Positions 7,574-15,477 of a stretch of DNA of 64,000 nucleotides are shown here, piece after piece (within the stretch, counting starts at the first letter, position 1; each line of letters opens with the position of its first letter). A program made the translations under genes and the position numbers. The stretch is from Nakamurella sp. PAMC28650 (GTDB taxonomy: Bacteria; Actinomycetota; Actinomycetes; Mycobacteriales; Nakamurellaceae): assembly GCF_014303395.1 (NCBI RefSeq), contig NZ_CP060298.1:3057001-3121000 (forward strand), in the 5' to 3' direction. A model generated the notes under the pieces. The model made no database searches and was not told the origin of the DNA. It was given only the letters and a program-made list of their open reading frames with translations.

Positions 7574-9214
7574 ATGACCTCGAATGTGAACACGCCGCAG
7601 AAAGTCTCTGCGGCATTGGATTCCGCCCATGTCGGTGATATCCAGGGTGCGTTGGGCACGATCCGGATGGACGACGAAGGCCCCCGGGTGGGGGTGTCGG
7701 CGAAGATGCGTACCTTGCTGGCGATCGTCGGTCCGGGGCTGATCGTGATGGTCGGCGACAATGATGCTGGGGCGTTCTCCACCTACACCCAGGCCGGTCA
7801 GAACTACGGCACCCGGCTGTTGTGGACGTTGTTGCTGCTGGTGCCGGTGCTGTACGTGAACCAGGAGATGGTGCTCCGGCTGGGGGCGGTCGCCGGGGTC
7901 GGGCACGCCCGTCTGATCCTGGAGCGGTTCGGGAAGTTCTGGGGCGCCTTCAGTGTCATCGATCTGTTCCTGCTCAACGCGTTGACGATCGTCACCGAGT
8001 TCATCGGGATCAGTCTGGGTCTGCAGTATCTGGGTATCCCGAAGGTGCCGGGGGTGCTGGTGGCGGCGTTGGTGGTGTTGGCGGCGGCGAGCACCGGGTC
8101 GTTCCAGCGGTTCGAACGGGTCTGTCTGACGTTGGTGGCCGGGTCGTTGCTGTTGGTGCCGATCTTCTTCCTGGCCCATCCCGGTTTCGGGCAGCTCACC
8201 CACGATTTCCTGGTGCCCGGGATGCCCGGCGGTGCGTCGCTGTCGACGGTGATGCTGCTGATCATCGGGATCGTCGGGACGACGGTGGCGCCGTGGCAGT
8301 TGTTCTTCCAGCAGTCCTACATCATCGACAAGAGAATCACGCCGCGGTTCATGAACTACGAGAAAGCCGACCTGTGGATCGGTATGGCGATCGTGATCGT
8401 GGGTGGCGGCGCGATGTTCGCCTTCGCCACTGCCACGTTCGCCGGTCACCCGGAGGCCGGGAATTTCACCGACGCCGCCGGGGTCGCGCAGGGGTTGGGC
8501 AAGTACGTCAGCAAGACCGCGGGGGTGCTGTTCGCGATCGCGTTGATCGATGCCTCGATCATCGGCGCCGCCGCGGTCGGTCTGTCCACCTCCTACGCGC
8601 TGGGCGATGTGCTGGGCCTGAAGCACTCGCTGCACCGCAAACCGTCCGAGGCCAAGGGTTTCTACGCGGTGTTCGCGGGTCTGTTGTTGGTGGCCGCGAC
8701 GATCGTGCTGATCCCGGGTAGCCCGCTGGGGTTGCTGACCGAGGGGGTGCAGACCCTGGCCGGGGTGCTGTTGCCGTCGGCGACGGTGTTCCTGCTGTTG
8801 TTGTGCAACGACCGGGAGGTGTTGGGGCCGTGGGTGAACAGCCTGCGCCTGAACGTCTTCACCTCCGCGGTGGTGGCGGTGTTGGTGACGTTGTCGATCG
8901 TGCTGACCGCCAGTGTGCTGTTCCCCTCGATCGGGTCGGCGGCGATCCTGACGATCCTGGGCACCGGCGCGGGCATCCTGCTCGTCGGCGGGGTGGTGTT
9001 CGGGGTCAACCGCCTGCGGCACCCGCCGGCAACCGACCCGGATGCGGTGGATCGCAGCCTGCGGCCGACGTGGCGGATGCCGCCGATCGCGATGCTGACC
9101 CGGCCGCAGCTGTCCACCGGTCGCCGGATCGGCCTGACGGTGCTGCGGACCTATCTGCTGGTGGCGATGATCATGGTCATCATCCGGATCGTGCAACTCG
9201 CCCTCGGCCACTGA
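7574..9214 (+). CDS. NRAMP-superfamily transporter, probably Mg2+ (NRMT-like)
   Basis: 546 residues with 11-12 predicted membrane helices. In ordinary Mn/Fe NRAMPs helix 1 carries DPGN and helix 6 carries MPH. Here helix 1 reads VGDNDAGAFSTYTQAG and helix 6 reads TVAPWQLFFQQ, so the conserved soft-metal methionine is alanine. Loss of that methionine is a known feature of the magnesium-transporting SLC11 branch. Placement behind an M-box and ahead of an MgtE-type protein supports Mg2+. ATG 7574 is chosen because the earlier frame lacks family-like sequence; GGAGGAAG at 7554-7561 lies upstream. Confidence 0.88.
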   Translation: MTSNVNTPQKVSAALDSAHVGDIQGALGTIRMDDEGPRVGVSAKMRTLLAIVGPGLIVMVGDNDAGAFSTYTQAGQNYGTRLLWTLLLLVPVLYVNQEMVLRLGAVAGVGHARLILERFGKFWGAFSVIDLFLLNALTIVTEFIGISLGLQYLGIPKVPGVLVAALVVLAAASTGSFQRFERVCLTLVAGSLLLVPIFFLAHPGFGQLTHDFLVPGMPGGASLSTVMLLIIGIVGTTVAPWQLFFQQSYIIDKRITPRFMNYEKADLWIGMAIVIVGGGAMFAFATATFAGHPEAGNFTDAAGVAQGLGKYVSKTAGVLFAIALIDASIIGAAAVGLSTSYALGDVLGLKHSLHRKPSEAKGFYAVFAGLLLVAATIVLIPGSPLGLLTEGVQTLAGVLLPSATVFLLLLCNDREVLGPWVNSLRLNVFTSAVVAVLVTLSIVLTASVLFPSIGSAAILTILGTGAGILLVGGVVFGVNRLRHPPATDPDAVDRSLRPTWRMPPIAMLTRPQLSTGRRIGLTVLRTYLLVAMIMVIIRIVQLALGH

Positions 9215-9265
9215 CAACAGGACCGACCTTCCCGAATTTGATCCTCTCCCTGAAAGGGGTACCTC

Positions 9266-10570
9266 ATGAACGTCAACCACCACCCCGCCGCTTCCTCGTC
9301 CGCCTCGCCGCCGGCCGGTCTGTATCTGTCGGTGCTGCTCAAGCACGCCGTCGTCGACGCCACCGGGCAGAGCATGGGGGAGTTGTCCGACGGCATCATC
9401 CGGTTGCGTGGTGATCAGTACCCGCTGCTCACCGGATTGACGGTGAAAGTGGGGCAGAGTCCGGTGTTCGTGACGATCACCGATGTGAGCTCCATCGATG
9501 TGGCCCGGATCGAGCTGTCCACCCCGCGGCTGGACCTCCGGCCTTTCGAGCGTCGCGCCGGGGAGGTACTGCTGCGGGCAGATGTACTGGGCCACCGGCT
9601 GATCGATGTGGACCGTGCCGTACTGGTCCGCGCCTACGACGTGGAACTGCGGGCCACCGCCGAAGGGTGGGTGGTGGCCGGGTTGGACGTGCACAAGCAT
9701 CGGTGGCTGCATCTGGGGGGCCGTCACGAGCGGCACCCGTCCCGCGACTGGCGCAGTTTCGAGGCGCTGATCGGTCACCAACCGTCCCTGCTGACCAGGT
9801 CACCGTCGGGACGGCTCCGGCGGTTGCGGGCCGCGCAGATCGCCGATCTCATCGAAGAAGCCACCACCGCCGAGCAGGACGAGCTGTTGGCCCACGTCCA
9901 CGACGACCCCGAACTGGAAGCCGACGTCTTCGAGGAACTCGATGACGACCGGCAGGCCAGACTGCTGAAAAGCCGCACCGTCAAACAGGTCGCCGACGTA
10001 TTGACCCGGATGCGGGCCGATGACGCCGCCGATGCGGTGATGGACCTGCCGCAGGATCGCCGTCAGGCGGTGCTGGACCTGCTGCCGGAACCGCAGCACA
10101 CGAAAGTGCTGACGCTGCTGGGTTATCACGACGCCACCGCCGGCGGCCTGATGGGCACAGATTTCCTCGCCATCAGCCAGGACGACACCATCGAGCAGGC
10201 CCTTGCGGTGCTGCGGGCGGCCACGACCGCACAACCGGAGGCGTTGACGACCCTCTACAGCGTCGACGAGAAGGGCCGCCTGGTCGGGGCGATCGGTCTG
10301 GTCAGGGCCCTGCAGAAAGATCCCCGGTCGACGTTGCGGGAGGTCGCCGACGCCCATCCGGTGCACGCGAGTCCTGCCGACGACCTGATCGACGTGACCA
10401 TGCGGATGGCCGATTTCAACCTGTTCACCCTCCCCGTGGTGGATGCCGAGAACAAGATCCTCGGGGTCATCACCGTCGACGACGCCCTGGAGGCGGCCAT
10501 CCCGAAGGACTGGCGACGACGAGAACCCCGCCACCACAACACGAATGCTCCGGCGGATCCGATCCGCTGA
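9266..10570 (+). CDS. Channel-less MgtE-like protein: PRC-type N-terminus, MgtE_N domain, CBS pair
   Basis: 434 residues. The first 150 or so form beta-rich PRC-barrel-like repeats (DATGQSMGELSD, ADVLGHRLIDVDRAVLV). Residues about 180-290 are an MgtE N-domain superhelix (RAAQIADLIEEA, ELEADVFEELDDD, DDAADAVMDLPQDRRQ), ending in TAGGLMGTDF. A CBS pair follows to about 420. The membrane channel that should come next in MgtE is absent, and no hydrophobic helix is seen. In MgtE the N and CBS domains sense cytoplasmic Mg2+ and close the channel. Here they probably gate or regulate the adjacent NRAMP transporter. ATG has AAAGGGG upstream. Confidence 0.88.
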   Translation: MNVNHHPAASSSASPPAGLYLSVLLKHAVVDATGQSMGELSDGIIRLRGDQYPLLTGLTVKVGQSPVFVTITDVSSIDVARIELSTPRLDLRPFERRAGEVLLRADVLGHRLIDVDRAVLVRAYDVELRATAEGWVVAGLDVHKHRWLHLGGRHERHPSRDWRSFEALIGHQPSLLTRSPSGRLRRLRAAQIADLIEEATTAEQDELLAHVHDDPELEADVFEELDDDRQARLLKSRTVKQVADVLTRMRADDAADAVMDLPQDRRQAVLDLLPEPQHTKVLTLLGYHDATAGGLMGTDFLAISQDDTIEQALAVLRAATTAQPEALTTLYSVDEKGRLVGAIGLVRALQKDPRSTLREVADAHPVHASPADDLIDVTMRMADFNLFTLPVVDAENKILGVITVDDALEAAIPKDWRRREPRHHNTNAPADPIR

Positions 10571-10785
10571 CCGCACCGCACCATCCACACCCACGATCCT
10601 CACCGCACCTGCGGGGAGAGGTAGGCCGAGCCGATGTCCGTCACCGGTCGCCCCTGGTTCCTCCGGCCGAGACCCCTGGAACGCTCCGCGGAATGCGCAT
10701 TTCGCTCCGCCTGCTGCGGGGCCACCGACCGGCTTCGGCGAATGGGCACCGTTGGGAAACCGGCCGATCCGGTCGGGGTGACCTC

Positions 10786-11193
10786 ATGACCACGCAGGGG
10801 TCCCGTCCTGACGGGGATCATCGCGGCAGCACCAGGATGCGCTTGGCCGCAGCACTTTTGCGTCGCGGGCAGGACGTACTCTCCGTCTCCGAGCGGACCG
10901 GGGTTCCGGTCCCGCTGCTGGAGCTGCTGCTGGAGGAACACCAACCCCCACCGCGCCGGTCGCCACCCCGACCCGGCGGACCGCCGGTGACCCTACGAAT
11001 GGCCGTGACCGTGCTGGTCGTGGACTTCCTGGCGTTCTGCAGCCTCACCGTGTGCGTCACGGCGTTCCTGGAGCGCCAGCCGGATATCGGCGTCGTCAGT
11101 GGATTCTCCGCGCTGATTCTGATCGTGGCCGCGTGGTGGTTGATCCGCCGTCACCGACTGCCCAGCGGTCGGAGCAGACGGACCCCGAGCTGA
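10786..11193 (+). CDS. Small membrane protein of magnesium locus, unknown function
   Basis: 135 residues from ATG 10786. An N-terminal helical part (RLAAALLRRGQDVLSVSERTG then VPVPLLELLLEEH) looks like a helix-turn-helix or oligomerisation segment. A Pro/Arg linker follows, then two membrane helices (about 75-98 and 107-125). The arrangement, a cytoplasmic N-domain plus a two-helix anchor, is common in unassigned actinobacterial proteins. It lies on the same strand between the MgtE-like and MgtC genes, so a role in magnesium homeostasis is plausible but not shown. Confidence 0.65.
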   Translation: MTTQGSRPDGDHRGSTRMRLAAALLRRGQDVLSVSERTGVPVPLLELLLEEHQPPPRRSPPRPGGPPVTLRMAVTVLVVDFLAFCSLTVCVTAFLERQPDIGVVSGFSALILIVAAWWLIRRHRLPSGRSRRTPS

Positions 11194-11238
11194 ACAAATC
11201 GACTGCACGAGCCGAGCACAGCAGAGTGAGGACCACTG

Positions 11239-11943
11239 ATGGCAGTCCCGACAGACCTGGAATTCCTGCTGCGGGTGGCTCTGGCCACAGGCTGTGGGGC
11301 GCTGATCGGGCTGGAACGGCAATATCGTTCCCGTACCGCGGGGCTGCGCACCCAGGCGTTGGTCGCCGCCGGCGCGGCCGCCTTCGTCCTGGTCGGTGAA
11401 CAGGCCGGCACCACCATCGCGCCGTTGCAGATCACCGCCTACGTCGTGTCCGGGGTCGGGTTCCTCGGCGGCGGGGTCATCCTGCGCCAGGGGTTCACCG
11501 TGCAGGGCCTCAACACGGCTGCCACCCTGTGGTGCTCGGCCGCCGTCGGGTGCCAGGCGGCCACCGGTCACCCGGTCCCGGCTCTGACGATCACCGCGAT
11601 GGTGTTGGCGATCCACTTGTTCCTTTGGCCGATCGGCCGGTTGGTGGACCGGGCCCCCGCCGGCGGCGAAGAGACCGTCGGGTCCTACCTGCTGACCCTG
11701 GACGTTCGCCGCAGTCACGAGAGTCATCTACGTGCGCAACTTCCGCAAGCTCTGGCCGGCGGCCAGATCACCCTGCGCGGACTTTCCAGCCACGGGTCAG
11801 AACCGTGTCGTGGCACAACCAGCGCGCCGACACCCCCGACAGCGAAGCACCCGGTGACGACAGGACTCTGTTCTCCCGTCGTCCCCGTTGGCGCTCACCC
11901 CGCACGCCACTGTGACAGGCCCGAACACCCCTCCGAAGACTGA
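11239..11943 (+). CDS. mgtC: MgtC/SapB-family protein with disrupted C-terminal domain
   Basis: 234 codons. The N-terminal membrane domain is typical: GALIGLERQYRSRTAGLRTQALV, then SGVGFLGGGVILRQG and GLNTAATLWCSAAVG. MgtC proteins help growth at low Mg2+ and modulate F-type ATP synthase in pathogens. The C-terminal ACT-like domain starts normally (YLLTLDVRRSHESHL to ITLRGLSS) but turns into Pro/Thr/Cys-rich sequence near residue 190. Another frame then gives VRTVSWHNQR, which resembles the end of a normal MgtC. A deletion with frame change near 11790-11800 would explain this. Shine-Dalgarno GTGAGGA precedes the ATG. Confidence 0.82.
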   Translation: MAVPTDLEFLLRVALATGCGALIGLERQYRSRTAGLRTQALVAAGAAAFVLVGEQAGTTIAPLQITAYVVSGVGFLGGGVILRQGFTVQGLNTAATLWCSAAVGCQAATGHPVPALTITAMVLAIHLFLWPIGRLVDRAPAGGEETVGSYLLTLDVRRSHESHLRAQLPQALAGGQITLRGLSSHGSEPCRGTTSAPTPPTAKHPVTTGLCSPVVPVGAHPARHCDRPEHPSED

Positions 11944-11973
11944 GCACGCCGGGCCAGGTCGGCCGCTACGCCG

Positions 11974-12695
11974 TCATTTCAGGATGTTGACCGCCCGCGC
12001 CACCACCAAGGCGATCGTGACCAGGGAAACCGCCGACTGCAACAGCATGATCATTTTCGCCCACCGCGTCAGGGGCATGGTGTCGGTCGGGCTGAAGGCG
12101 GTGGCGTTGGTGAACGAGACGTACAGGTAGTCGACGAAGGCGGGCTCCCAGTCCGGATCCGCGATGTGTGGGGTGGCCATCTGCGGAAAGAGAAAGTCCG
12201 GATCGGTATTGGCCGCGGTGGCTCTCGCCGCCGGGCCCCCGCGGTCGAGTTCCCAGTACCACATCGCAAAGATGATCACGTTGGTCAGATAGATCGCCGC
12301 ACCGGTGGACAGCAACGGGCCGGCGGATCCGCCGAGCGAGCCGTCGACCAATCCGATGACCAGCAGGGTGGCCGAGTAGGCATTGGCCAGACTTCCGACC
12401 GCGATCAGTGCCAGGGCCAGCCGGCGCAGCGGTCTGGACACTCGGTCGACCCGTTGGGGATTCAGCGACACCAACACGGCCAGCATGACCGTTTCCACTG
12501 CGGGTAGGAGAAATCTGGACGCCAGGTTCAGTCGGTCGGGCAAGGCCACCTGCAGACCGATCGCCACCGCGGTGGCCAGCGCCACCGGCCACCGGTTCTC
12601 CCCGTCGGTGGCCCTTCTCCACGCAGGTATGACCACCCCGCCGTCGGGATCGGTGAACCGACCCTGCGGGTCGAGACGATGCTCCAGCCGGGCTA
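11974..12695 (-). pseudogene. 3' part of channel-like membrane protein gene split by IS5-type insertion
   Basis: About 240 codons with five or six membrane helices. Near the C-terminus, DYLYVSFTNATAFSPTDT followed by a long hydrophobic helix has the layout of a two-helix potassium-channel pore module, but the selectivity signature TVGYG is replaced. With one TA copy removed, the frame joins the fragment at 13738-13830 exactly, giving an ancestral 270-residue protein. A shortened product from a GTG or ATA-adjacent start on this side is possible but would lack the first 40 or so residues. Confidence 0.75.
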
Positions 12696-13355
12696 GGGCG
12701 TGTCCCGTGGATCGTTCTCCGTTAGATGCCTGAGCCAGATTCCGATGCTGGCGACGTCGACGGTGCCTCGGTAGACGAACTCCCGTTTGTCATACCGGGT
12801 GGCGACCGCGCGGTAGCCGCGTAGCCGGTTGAACGTCCGCTCCACGGTGTTGCGGTCCTTGTAGATTTCCTTGTCGAATTTGGGTGGCCGACCACCACGG
12901 GAACCCTTGGACAGGCGACCGTTGATCTGGTTCACCGGCTCCGGGATGGTCGCCTTGATACCCCTACGCCGCAACGACTTACGGATTCTGCCGCTGGAAT
13001 ACGCCTTGTCCGCCAACACCCGATCCGGTCGGGTCCTAGGCCGCCCATCACGGCCGCGCACGATCCGAATATCGGCCAGCACCGCGGTGAACGCCAACGC
13101 GTCATGCCGCTGACCAGCCGAGATGACCCGCCCCACCGGCCGACACTTCGAATCAGCCGCCATGTGGATCTTCGTCGTCACCCCGCCGCGGCTACGCCCC
13201 AAACCCTCCCGATCAACGACCGGCGGCGGCCGATCCGCAGAATTCTTGTAGTTCGATAGTGCCCCCTGTGTCTTTGAGGGCCTTGATCGGAGCCTCCAAC
13301 ACGACGCTGGCAAGGACGGCGGCGGGGATGTCCTTCGGCGGTTCGTGCCGGGCAC
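12693..13355 (-). CDS. IS5-family transposase, second frame (OrfB)
   Basis: The recognisable part starts near GLGRSRGGVTTKIHMAAD and has the second aspartate in VLADKAYSS and the glutamate in NTVERTFNRLRGYRAVATRYDK, so the DDE triad is complete across both frames. It sits in the +1 frame relative to OrfA, overlapping around 13213-13300. Its stop codon TAG is built from the TA target duplication plus one host base, so termination depends on the insertion site. No independent start is evident; expression is probably by frameshift. Confidence 0.85.
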   Translation of the reverse strand: MPGTNRRRTSPPPSLPASCWRLRSRPSKTQGALSNYKNSADRPPPVVDREGLGRSRGGVTTKIHMAADSKCRPVGRVISAGQRHDALAFTAVLADIRIVRGRDGRPRTRPDRVLADKAYSSGRIRKSLRRRGIKATIPEPVNQINGRLSKGSRGGRPPKFDKEIYKDRNTVERTFNRLRGYRAVATRYDKREFVYRGTVDVASIGIWLRHLTENDPRDTP

Positions 13356-13737
13356 CTGCCGCGTGGTGATGCGCCCGGATCACCGTCGCATCCACCCCCA
13401 ACGCCCACTCACCGACATCGCCGTGATCGCAGTCCGCCCGCAGCATCGACAGCACCCGCTGCCAGGTACCGTCCCCTGACCAGCGACGATGCCGGTTGTA
13501 CACCGTCTTCCAATTGCCGTAACACTCCGGGAGATCCCGCCACGCCGAACCGGACCTGGTCCGCCACAGCACCCCGTCGACGACCCTGCGGTGATCGACC
13601 CACCGACCACCCCGAATCGGGGTCCGATCCGGTAGCAAAGGCTCCAACCGGGCCCACTGCTCATCCGACAAATCATGACGATTCTGCACAAATCAGAGTC
13701 TGTCGGAACCGACCTCCAAGATCCGCGGGACACGCCC
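12696..13737 (-). mobile_element. IS5-family (IS427-type) insertion sequence, 1,042 bp
   Basis: Terminal inverted repeats are clear: the left end begins GGGCGTGTCCCGTGGATC and the reverse complement of the right end begins GGGCGTGTCCCGCGGATC. TA lies outside each end (12694-12695 and 13738-13739), the usual target duplication of the IS427 group. Two overlapping transposase frames fill the element. Boundaries agree with the in-frame repair of the interrupted gene. Confidence 0.93.
13213..13689 (-). CDS. IS5-family transposase, first frame (OrfA)
   Basis: 158 codons from GTG 13689 (residues HDLSDEQWARLEPLLPDR, a standard IS5/IS1182-like start domain). It carries the first catalytic aspartate in GVDATVIRAHHH. 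The frame runs past the point where homology should pass to the second frame and ends at 13213, typical of elements that fuse two frames by ribosomal slippage. Confidence 0.88.
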   Translation of the reverse strand: MQNRHDLSDEQWARLEPLLPDRTPIRGGRWVDHRRVVDGVLWRTRSGSAWRDLPECYGNWKTVYNRHRRWSGDGTWQRVLSMLRADCDHGDVGEWALGVDATVIRAHHHAAGARHEPPKDIPAAVLASVVLEAPIKALKDTGGTIELQEFCGSAAAGR

Positions 13738-13830
13738 TAGTTGGGCCGACAGGGCGCCCACCTCGGCCGCGTCTGCATCCCTTGCGGTTGGAGCCGAGGA
13801 ACGGTCAGGCCCGGTCGGTGCGTCGGTCAT
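13738..13830 (-). pseudogene. 5' part of channel-like membrane protein gene cut by IS5-type element
   Basis: Minus-strand ATG at 13830 starts MTDAPTGPDRSSAPTARDAD, continues EVGALSAQL and, after removing the element and one TA, reads into ARLEHRLDPQGRFTDPDGG of the other fragment without a stop. This is the native N-terminus. The residual ORF now ends inside the insertion. Confidence 0.75.
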
Positions 13831-13965
13831 GGCTCATTGTCGCGCGGAGGGCCGATGCTTTCATGAAGGCCGACCCGATCCATCGGCGCAGGGCGCCTCG
13901 ACAGGCCGCTGGAGTTCGTATACAACGTGCAGGTCACCGAAACGCTGGGCAACGAGAGGCCGTTC

Positions 13966-14784
13966 ATGAGCAAGGTGTGGTTCATCACAGGTGCGTCCAA
14001 GGGCTTCGGTCGGGAATGGGCAGAGGCCGCCCTCGAGCGCGGTGATCAGGTCGCCGCCACCGCCCGGAAGCTCGAGACCCTGGATGCGCTGGTGGACGCC
14101 TACGGGGACGCCGTCCTCCCGATGCGGCTGGATGTCACCGACAGGTCTGCCGACTTCGACGCCGTCGCCCGGGCCGCCGAGCACTTCGGACGTCTCGACG
14201 TCGTGGTGAACAACGCCGGCTACGGCCACTTCGGCATGATCGAGGAACTGACCGAGGACGACGCCAGGGCGCAGATGGAAACCAACCTCTTCGGCGCCCT
14301 GTGGGTCACCCAGGCAGCGCTTCCGATCATGCGCAACCAGGGCTCTGGCCACATCATCCAGGTGTCGAGCATCGGCGGCATCAGTGCGTTCCCGACCGTC
14401 GGGGCCTACCACGCCTCGAAGTGGGCGCTGGAAGGCTTCAGCCAGGCGCTGTCGCAGGAAGTCGCCGGCTTCGGGATCAAGGTGACCTTGATCGAGCCCG
14501 GCGGATACTCGACCGACTGGTCCGGCCCCTCGGCCAAGCGCAGCGAGGAGATCGCGGCCTACGACGACGTCAGGGAAACGGCCGGCCACCGCCCGTCGGC
14601 CGCAGCACCGGGAGACCCGGTCGCCACCCGCGGCGCCATCCTGAAGGTGGTCGACGCGCAGGAACCGCCACTGCGGATCTTCTTCGGCAGGACCCCGCTG
14701 GAGATCGCCACCAAGGACTACGAGTCCCGCTTGGCGACCTGGAACCAATGGCAGCCGGTGTCGGTCGAGGCCTACGGGGCCTGA
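13966..14784 (+). CDS. Short-chain dehydrogenase/reductase
   Basis: 272 residues. The nucleotide loop is TGASKGFGREW (TGxxxGxG), NNAG is at about 86-89, the catalytic serine is in VSSIGG and Tyr-Lys in YHASK. It resembles the classical SDR branch that acts on small hydrophobic alcohols or ketones with NADP(H), but the substrate cannot be inferred. ATG 13966 is preceded by CGAGAGG. It converges on the response regulator gene downstream. Confidence 0.93.
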   Translation: MSKVWFITGASKGFGREWAEAALERGDQVAATARKLETLDALVDAYGDAVLPMRLDVTDRSADFDAVARAAEHFGRLDVVVNNAGYGHFGMIEELTEDDARAQMETNLFGALWVTQAALPIMRNQGSGHIIQVSSIGGISAFPTVGAYHASKWALEGFSQALSQEVAGFGIKVTLIEPGGYSTDWSGPSAKRSEEIAAYDDVRETAGHRPSAAAPGDPVATRGAILKVVDAQEPPLRIFFGRTPLEIATKDYESRLATWNQWQPVSVEAYGA

Positions 14785-14798
14785 GGCACGCCTCGGCC
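14778..14798. terminator. Hairpin between convergent SDR and response regulator genes
   Basis: GGCC-T-GAGG-CACG-CCTC-GGCC forms a GC-rich hairpin overlapping the SDR stop. There is no T-run. It may act as a bidirectional, weak terminator between the converging genes. Confidence 0.45.
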
Positions 14799-14814
14799 AG
14801 GAGCTGGTGGAACT

Positions 14815-15477
14815 TCAGGTGCCCTCGATCATCCCGTTCTGATAGGCGAAGACGACCACCTGGACCCGGTCGCGCAACCCCAGCTTGCTCAGGATCCGGC
14901 CCAGGTGGGTCTTGACGGTGGTTTCGGCCACGGTGAGCCGTTCGGCGATCTCACTGTTGGACAGACCGGCGGCGACCTCGATGAGCACTTCCCGCTCGCG
15001 CGGGGTGAGTCTGGTCAGGTTGTCCGGCACGGGTACCCGCCTGGCCGGTGTCGGCATCCGGTCCGCGAAGGTGTCCAGCAGCCGGCGGGTCATCCGCGGG
15101 GCGATGACGGCGTCACCACGGGAGATGGTGCGCACCGCATTGATCAGCTCGGTGGGATCTGCATCCTTGAGCAGTAACCCGCTGGCGCCGGCGTTGAGCG
15201 CGGCGAATGCGTACTCATCCAGGTCGAAGGTCGTCAGGATGAGGACTTTCGAGCGGGGCGCGGACGCCGTGATCTCTCTGGTCGCCTCGATTCCGTCCAT
15301 CACCGGCATCCTGATGTCCATCAGCACGACGTCCGGGTCGAGCTCGCGGACCAGCCGGACCGCAACGGCGCCGTTCTCGGCTTCGCCAACCAGCTCGAGG
15401 TCCGACGCGGAGCCGAGGACCATCCGAAAGCCCAGTCGGATGAGCGGCTGGTCGTCCACCAGCAGAACGGTGATCAT
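14815..15477 (-). CDS. NarL/FixJ-family response regulator
   Basis: 220 residues. The receiver domain begins MITVLLVDDQPLIRLGFRMV, with phospho-acceptor Asp in DVVLMDIRMPVMDG and conserved Lys in LLLKDAD. The C-terminal LuxR-type helix-turn-helix reads LTPREREVLIEVAAGLSNSEI then TVKTHLGRILSKLGLRDR. Start ATG 15477 overlaps the kinase stop by four bases (ATGA), so the two are translationally coupled. The ABC exporter immediately upstream on the same strand is the likely target or input, a common actinobacterial pairing. Confidence 0.95.
   Translation of the reverse strand: MITVLLVDDQPLIRLGFRMVLGSASDLELVGEAENGAVAVRLVRELDPDVVLMDIRMPVMDGIEATREITASAPRSKVLILTTFDLDEYAFAALNAGASGLLLKDADPTELINAVRTISRGDAVIAPRMTRRLLDTFADRMPTPARRVPVPDNLTRLTPREREVLIEVAAGLSNSEIAERLTVAETTVKTHLGRILSKLGLRDRVQVVVFAYQNGMIEGT

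Noticed and set aside
7262-9781. 839-codon open frame on the minus strand across the transporter and MgtE-like genes
   Set aside because: Composition is Gln/His/Arg/Asp-rich and repetitive, as expected from the complement of high-GC coding DNA, and strong membrane-protein signatures lie on the plus strand.
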